A stretch of 64,000 nt of DNA from Negadavirga shengliensis (lineage in GTDB: Bacteria; Bacteroidota; Bacteroidia; Cytophagales; Cyclobacteriaceae), in NCBI RefSeq assembly GCF_042652345.1, contig NZ_JBHSJJ010000016.1, positions 62,001 through 126,000 on the forward strand. The letters are read 5' to 3'. Made by a program: the position numbers and the translations under genes. Positions 59,313-64,000 of the stretch are shown here, piece by piece (the stretch's first letter is position 1; each line of letters opens with the position of its first letter). The notes beneath the pieces were generated by a model, which saw only the letters and a list, made by a program, of their open reading frames with translations, was not told the DNA's origin and ran no database searches.

Positions 59313-60203
59313 ATGAAAAAATTCAAAGGAGCCGGTGTTGCGTTGGTTACTCCTTTTCAGGAAAGCGGTTCCGTAGATTACCCTGCTTTGGAAAGGGTCA
59401 TTGAGCATGTCATTCAAGGTGGGGTCAATTACCTGGTCGTTCAGGGAACTACCGGTGAAACCGCCGTTTTGACCAAAGAAGAAAAGAAAGAAGTCCTGGC
59501 TTTCGTAAAAAAAACAAACAAAGGCAGGCTGCCGATAGTATTCGGCATAGGAGGAAACAACACCCAAGAAGTAATAGATACAATTCACCAAACGGATTTT
59601 ACCGGTGTGGAAGGTATACTTTCTGTCAGTCCTTATTACAATAAACCGAGCCAGGGAGGGATCATCGCCCATTATGAGGCCATAGCGGATGTTTGTCCTG
59701 TTCCGGTGATTCTTTATAATGTACCTGGAAGGACAATGTCCAACATGCTTGCCGAAACAACACTGGAACTGGCCAAGCATCCCAATATCATAGGGATGAA
59801 AGAAGCGAGCGGAAATCTGGAACAATGTATGCAGATCGCCCATCGCAAACCAGACGATTTTCTGCTGATATCAGGAGATGATCTGATGACCACAGCCATG
59901 AGGGCCATTGGCGCGGAAGGGGTGATTTCCGTGATCGCCAACGCCTATCCCCGGATCATGGCATCTATCATCAACGGTACCGACACAGAGTCCAGAAACA
60001 GCACGTTCAGTTTGTTGGAAATCAATCCCCTGATGTATGAAGAAAGCAACCCCGTAGGGGTCAAATTTCTAATGAGCTACATGGGGTTGTGTAGAGAACA
60101 AGTGCGGCTGCCATTAATGAATGCTTCCGCATCTCTTAAAAACAGAATAATTGCAGCTGCTGAAAAAATCCCGTCACAGCTGTATTCTGCCCATATGGGG
60201 TGA
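59313..60203 (+). CDS. dapA: 4-hydroxy-tetrahydrodipicolinate synthase
   Basis: DapA condenses pyruvate and aspartate semialdehyde in lysine and diaminopimelate synthesis. The protein has 296 residues. Visible are the TTGE region (GTTGET, residues 45-50), Tyr135 in ILYNVPGRT and the Schiff-base Lys163 in IIGMKEASGN. Length and motifs match the family exactly. It follows the DUF6913-like gene closely and ends at a bidirectional terminator. Confidence 0.97.
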   Translation: MKKFKGAGVALVTPFQESGSVDYPALERVIEHVIQGGVNYLVVQGTTGETAVLTKEEKKEVLAFVKKTNKGRLPIVFGIGGNNTQEVIDTIHQTDFTGVEGILSVSPYYNKPSQGGIIAHYEAIADVCPVPVILYNVPGRTMSNMLAETTLELAKHPNIIGMKEASGNLEQCMQIAHRKPDDFLLISGDDLMTTAMRAIGAEGVISVIANAYPRIMASIINGTDTESRNSTFSLLEINPLMYEESNPVGVKFLMSYMGLCREQVRLPLMNASASLKNRIIAAAEKIPSQLYSAHMG

Positions 60204-60229
60204 GTCAATCGAATTTGTATGAGAAAGAG

Positions 60230-60263
60230 AAAAAAGGGAAAAGCCGCGGCTTTTCCCTTTTTT
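60230..60263. terminator. Bidirectional terminator between dapA and the Hc1 gene
   Basis: AAAAAGGGAAAAGCCGC and its mirror GCGGCTTTTCCCTTTTT form a perfect inverted repeat with A- and T-runs at its ends. It serves both dapA (plus) and the histone-like gene (minus), whose stop codons lie on either side. Confidence 0.92.
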
Positions 60264-60264
60264 C

Positions 60265-60447
60265 TTACTTGGACTCAGCATTTTTGATATCCTGAACTTC
60301 TTTTCTGATATCTTGAGCCAAGTTTTTCAATTCCTGCATGCCTTTTCTAACCCTGGTTCCAGCTGCCTGATTGTTTTTGTCGTAGAATTTTTCAAAATCA
60401 GCTTCAAGTGACATGATAAGGTCTTTGATTTCACTAAATCTGTTCAT
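60265..60447 (-). CDS. Histone H1-like (Hc1) small protein
   Basis: This 60-residue protein, IKDLIMSLEADFEKFYDKNN followed by QAAGTRVRKGMQELKNLAQD, matches the short Hc1-like proteins widely found in Bacteroidota. It is helical and basic toward the middle. The bacterial histone H1-like group is thought to bind DNA, but the role of these short forms is not settled. It lies between dapA and the alpha-oxoamine synthase gene on the minus strand. Confidence 0.9.
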   Translation of the reverse strand: MNRFSEIKDLIMSLEADFEKFYDKNNQAAGTRVRKGMQELKNLAQDIRKEVQDIKNAESK

Positions 60448-60544
60448 AATTAAAAGTTAATTTGGTTGATGATAAGATTAATTTTTGATTCAATATAGTT
60501 AAAATGTTTAAAATAATACAGTTTGGCCGCTTTTTTTAAGACTT

Positions 60545-61795
60545 TTATTCCCCAAAGGAAGTGGCCAACTCGGTTGTCTTATAATATCCGCTCACTAATT
60601 TATCTTTTATGGCTTCAAACGCCGAGATAGTCTGTCTTACATCCTCCAAAGTATGTACTGCCGTAGGTATAAGCCGGAGAATAATCATCCCTTTGGGAAC
60701 CACAGGATAGATGACCACAGAACAGAAAATATTGTAATTTTCCCTCAGGTCTTTACTGAGTGTAGCCGCCTCCCCTACTGTTCCGTTCAACACCACCGGC
60801 GTCACCGGAGAGGTCGTGGTCCCAATGCTGAACCCTTTTTCCTTTAACCCGTTTTGCAGGGCGTTGACCACATTCCAAAGGTTGTCTTTCAGTTCCGGCC
60901 TGGTCCTGAGCATTTCCAACCTCTTTAAGCCACCTTCCACCATGATCATGGGAAGCGACTTGGCAAAAATCTGTGATCTCATGTTATATTTCAAATAATG
61001 AACCACTTTGGCGTTGCCTGCAATAAACGCGCCAATGCTGGCCATTGATTTGGCAAAGGTAGAAAAATACAGATCAACTTGATCCTGAACCCCTTGTGCC
61101 TCTCCTGTGCCCGCTCCGGTTTTACCCATAGTACCAAAGCCGTGGGCATCGTCCACCAGGAGTCTGAATTCATGTTTCTTCTTTAATTTTACGATTTCCC
61201 TGAGATTGCCCATATTTCCGGTCATCCCAAAAACCCCTTCAGTGATCACCAAAATACCCCCGCCGGTCTCTTTGGTGATTCTTTCAGCCCGTTGAAGTTG
61301 CTTTTCCAGACTCTCCATATCATTATGGGGATAAACGAAGCGCTTACCGATATGCATCCTGAGCGCATCAATGATACAGGCATGACATTCCCCGTCATAG
61401 ACAATTACATCCTTCCTGTCAACAAGCGAATCAATGACACTCATCACCCCTTGATAGCCGTAATTCAACAAGTAGGCTTTTTCTTTGCCTACAAAATCTG
61501 CAAGCTCCTGCTCAAGCTTCTCGTGCAGATCTGTATTGCCTGACATCATTCTTGCTCCCATTGGATAGGCTGCACCCCACCTTTTGGCAGCTTCTTCATC
61601 TGCTTGTCTGATTTCGGGATGGTTGGCCAAACCCAGATAGTTGTTAAGACTCCAGGTCAACACTTCTTTCCCTTTAAATCTCATCCGGGGAGCAATCTCT
61701 CCCTCCAGCTTTGGAAACATAAAATACCCTTCTGACAACTCTGAATGCTTACCTAAAGGGCCGAGATTTGTGTTTAGTTTGTCGAATATATCCAA
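60545..61795 (-). CDS. Alpha-oxoamine synthase (serine palmitoyltransferase/cysteate acyltransferase-like)
   Basis: This 416-residue PLP enzyme condenses an amino acid with an acyl-CoA. The substrate-binding GNTDLHEKLEQELADF region, DDAHGFGTMGKTGAG and the PLP lysine K249 (STFAKSMASIG) are visible. In Bacteroidota such proteins make the 3-keto precursor of sphingolipids from serine, or of sulfonolipids (capnine) from cysteate. The sequence alone does not decide between them. It may also be related to glycine C-acetyltransferase. No pathway partner genes are in the window. Confidence 0.85.
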   Translation of the reverse strand: MDIFDKLNTNLGPLGKHSELSEGYFMFPKLEGEIAPRMRFKGKEVLTWSLNNYLGLANHPEIRQADEEAAKRWGAAYPMGARMMSGNTDLHEKLEQELADFVGKEKAYLLNYGYQGVMSVIDSLVDRKDVIVYDGECHACIIDALRMHIGKRFVYPHNDMESLEKQLQRAERITKETGGGILVITEGVFGMTGNMGNLREIVKLKKKHEFRLLVDDAHGFGTMGKTGAGTGEAQGVQDQVDLYFSTFAKSMASIGAFIAGNAKVVHYLKYNMRSQIFAKSLPMIMVEGGLKRLEMLRTRPELKDNLWNVVNALQNGLKEKGFSIGTTTSPVTPVVLNGTVGEAATLSKDLRENYNIFCSVVIYPVVPKGMIILRLIPTAVHTLEDVRQTISAFEAIKDKLVSGYYKTTELATSFGE

Positions 61796-61975
61796 TGTCT
61801 TTAAACTTTACTGTTAAACAACAATCTGTTATAGCTTTATTTAAAACCCCCAAAACTAATATTTTTTAGACGCTATCGCAAAAATCCGCCTACTTTTCAG
61901 TTTTTCTTTCATTAGTTCAGTATTATTTGTTTAATTCGTAACAAGTCATTCGTCGTTTTTGTAAATATCCCCGCT

Positions 61976-63469
61976 GTGAAAATCAATAAAATTTTAGTGG
62001 CTAACCGTGGAGAAATCAGTCTCCGCGTCATGCGTACAGCCAGGGAAATGGGAATAAGCACCGTTGCCGTCTATAGTGAAGCCGATGTATATGCCCCCCA
62101 TGTTCGGTTTGCTGATGAAGCTGTCTGTATCGGTCCGGCTCCTTCAAGCCAGTCCTATTTGAATATGGACAAGATCATTGAGACAGCGTTGGAGCTAGGG
62201 GCTGATGCTATCCATCCCGGCTATGGGTTCCTTTCGGAAAATGCCCTTTTTGCAGAAAAAGTGAAGCAGGCGGGATTGGTCTTTATTGGCCCTTCTCCCC
62301 AATCCATAGCCATCATGGGAAGCAAGCTTGAGGCTAAAAAAGCAGCAGCCCAATATGGAATTCCACTGGTGCCCGGTACGGAAAAGGCCGTAACAGACCT
62401 GGACGAGGCCAAAATAATCGCAGGAAAGACCGGATATCCCATACTGATAAAAGCAAGTGCCGGGGGAGGTGGAAAAGGCATGAGAATCGTCGAAGACGAA
62501 TCGCAATTAGAAGAACAGATGCAGCGGGCCATGGGGGAAGCAAGATCCGCCTTTGGTGATGCATCTGTATTCATCGAAAAATACATTCTCTCCCCAAAAC
62601 ATATTGAAGTACAGGTGCTTGGAGACCACCATGGAAATGTCGTTCACCTTTTTGAAAGGGAATGTTCCATTCAGAGGAGACACCAAAAGGTAATAGAAGA
62701 AGCTCCGTCTCCCGTAATTGATGACGGATTGAGAAAAAAAATGGGAGAATCCGCCATTAAGGCAGCCAAGGCATGCGGATATTACGGGGCGGGCACAGTG
62801 GAATTCATCGTTGATGAAAGGCTGAACTTTTATTTTCTGGAAATGAATACCAGATTGCAGGTTGAGCATCCTGTAACAGAGATGATTACCGGCGTTGATC
62901 TGGTACGCGAACAAATTAGAATTGCAGAAGGCCAGCCGCTTTCCTTCGCCCAGAAAGACCTCTCCATAAGGGGACATGCCATAGAAATAAGGGTATACGC
63001 TGAAGATCCTGAAAACAATTTTCTGCCGGATACCGGCAAACTCCAAACCTACATTCCCCCCAAAGGTCCCGGTGTCAGGGTGGATGATGGATATGAAGAG
63101 GGGATGGAAATCCCCATCCATTATGATCCGATGGTAGCAAAACTCATCGTCCACGCCTTCGACCGGAACGCCGCCATCAGGAGGATGCAGAGAGCCATCG
63201 ATGAGTACCATATTTCCGGAATAAAAAACACCTTGGCATTTTGCCGCATGGTGATTGGCCATCCTGAATTCCAATCGGGGAAATTCAATACCCATTTTGT
63301 GGATGTGCATTTCAGTCCAAAAATACTCGAAAACAGGTTTACGGGAGAGGAAATGGAGATACTGGCGGCGTTTGGTGCCGTTGAATATCAACAAGTCAAC
63401 CCCAGCAATGCTCCTTATAGAAATATCAGAAAAAAATCTGATTGGAAAAAAAGAAAGTACAATGGCTGA
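61976..63469 (+). CDS. accC: Biotin carboxylase (acetyl-/propionyl-CoA carboxylase subunit)
   Basis: This 497-residue biotin carboxylase starts at GTG (KINKILVANRGEISLRVMR). The ATP-grasp GGGGKGMRIV, EYILSPKHIEVQV-like KYILSPKHIEVQVLGDHHG, and EMNTRLQVEHPVTEMITG motifs are present. It carboxylates biotin in a fatty-acid or propionyl-CoA pathway. A biotin carrier domain is absent, so a separate carrier protein is needed. The 3' end overlaps the DUF1015 gene by eight bases. Confidence 0.95.
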   Translation: MKINKILVANRGEISLRVMRTAREMGISTVAVYSEADVYAPHVRFADEAVCIGPAPSSQSYLNMDKIIETALELGADAIHPGYGFLSENALFAEKVKQAGLVFIGPSPQSIAIMGSKLEAKKAAAQYGIPLVPGTEKAVTDLDEAKIIAGKTGYPILIKASAGGGGKGMRIVEDESQLEEQMQRAMGEARSAFGDASVFIEKYILSPKHIEVQVLGDHHGNVVHLFERECSIQRRHQKVIEEAPSPVIDDGLRKKMGESAIKAAKACGYYGAGTVEFIVDERLNFYFLEMNTRLQVEHPVTEMITGVDLVREQIRIAEGQPLSFAQKDLSIRGHAIEIRVYAEDPENNFLPDTGKLQTYIPPKGPGVRVDDGYEEGMEIPIHYDPMVAKLIVHAFDRNAAIRRMQRAIDEYHISGIKNTLAFCRMVIGHPEFQSGKFNTHFVDVHFSPKILENRFTGEEMEILAAFGAVEYQQVNPSNAPYRNIRKKSDWKKRKYNG

Positions 63470-64000
63470 AATATTACCATTTAGAGGATGGCGGTACCAT
63501 GAAAGGTTCCAAAAAAACATGGAAAGCCTTCTATCCCCACTTTTTGACGTGGTATCTTTATCCCAAAGACGCAAACTTTATCAAAATCCTTTTAACAGCA
63601 TCCATCTTTCAGTTCCCGATGGCTCGGACGCGGGAGACCTGATACGCAGGACCCTTGGAAAATGGAAATCCAGCCAAACGATTATCCAGGACCCTGTGCC
63701 TGGCTTTTATGTCTATTATCAATATTTTAAGCTCCCGGGAGCTGGGAAAACCATTTGCAGAAAGGGATTTGTCGCACATATACGGTTGTACGACTGGGAA
63801 GATAAGGTGATTCTGAGACACGAGAACACCATTCAGAATGCCTTGGATGACCGAAAAAACATTCTTGAAAAGTCCTGTTTCCAGGCCAGCCCAACCTTTG
63901 GTCTGTATTTGGATGATGAAAATGAAATCAGCGGATTCCTGGATGATGCCATCGCTGACCCTATTTACGATGTAGAAGATTACCAAGGAGTAAGAGAAGT
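63462..64000 (+). CDS. DUF1015-family protein, 5' part (cut by window end)
   Basis: The frame opens at ATG 63462 (MAEILPFRGWRYHERF) and stays open for 179 codons to the edge of the window. It matches the DUF1015 family: LLSPLFDVVS, YQNPFNSIHLSVPDGSD, PGFYVYYQYF, GFVAHIRLYDW, VILRHENTIQ and SPTFGLYLDDENEI. These proteins are cytoplasmic and of unknown function. It starts 8 bases before the accC stop, so translation is probably coupled. The remaining part lies outside. Confidence 0.9.
   Translation, partial: MAEILPFRGWRYHERFQKNMESLLSPLFDVVSLSQRRKLYQNPFNSIHLSVPDGSDAGDLIRRTLGKWKSSQTIIQDPVPGFYVYYQYFKLPGAGKTICRKGFVAHIRLYDWEDKVILRHENTIQNALDDRKNILEKSCFQASPTFGLYLDDENEISGFLDDAIADPIYDVEDYQGVRE

Overview
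The window looks like chromosomal DNA of a Bacteroidota member of the order Cytophagales, probably Cyclobacteriaceae-like. This is inferred from gene content: a SusC/SusD outer-membrane pair under an ECF sigma/FecR pair, a short histone H1-like (Hc1) protein, split transketolase, CbpM/CbpA, an alpha-oxoamine synthase of the sphingolipid/sulfonolipid type, a NamZ/DUF1343 protein, and a DUF1015 gene behind accC. Base composition is moderate and start contexts are A-rich with weak Shine-Dalgarno sites. No phage, insertion sequence, CRISPR array or rRNA was seen. Most of the window is a core-genome backbone with nutrient-uptake and glycan/lipid-hydrolase islands.

Layout. 0-8 kb (minus strand): ECF sigma factor, FecR anti-sigma, SusC, SusD and a secreted RraA-like protein, a complete sensing and uptake locus. 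8.4-12 kb (plus): mnmA, a TruC-type pseudouridine synthase and an M28 peptidase. 12-15.5 kb (minus): TonB siderophore receptor and PepSY membrane protein, with a strong inverted repeat in front of the receptor. 16-21 kb: neutral ceramidase, tRNA-Val, cbpA-cbpM, a frameshifted and 5'-truncated thioredoxin-like gene, and an alpha/beta hydrolase. 21.4-23.9 kb: a GH13 amylase interrupted by an in-frame TGA, a decayed membrane-protein fragment and tRNA-Ser. 24-31 kb: lipid kinase, surE, FAH-family enzyme, M23 peptidase, bcp and split transketolase. 31-36.4 kb: a PmoA/DUF6807 protein, an SDR-like pseudoenzyme, a tandemly duplicated small secreted protein and a membrane-anchored GH31. 36.5-41.4 kb: argS, glutathione peroxidase, menA, a universal stress protein and a SUI1/YciH factor. 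41.9-47.7 kb: a glutamyl-tRNA-reductase-like protein without the catalytic cysteine, then hisGDCB. 47.8-54.6 kb: TPR lipoprotein, polyprenol-phosphate mannosyltransferase-like enzyme, LolC/E-type permease, DUF1343, fmt, and an ECF sigma/anti-sigma/Spy-like operon. 54.7-64 kb: xseAB, a ligA with a large internal insertion, a DUF6913-like protein, dapA, Hc1 protein, alpha-oxoamine synthase, accC and the start of a DUF1015 gene that runs off the window.

I did not find a clearly new multi-gene system. The best leads are two intact genes for apparent pseudoenzymes (GluTR-like and SDR-like), an insertion of about 150 residues in NAD-dependent DNA ligase, a zone of gene decay from about 19.1 to 23.6 kb, a tandem duplication that includes its regulatory flanks, and a strong minus-strand hairpin in an otherwise empty 500-base gap.
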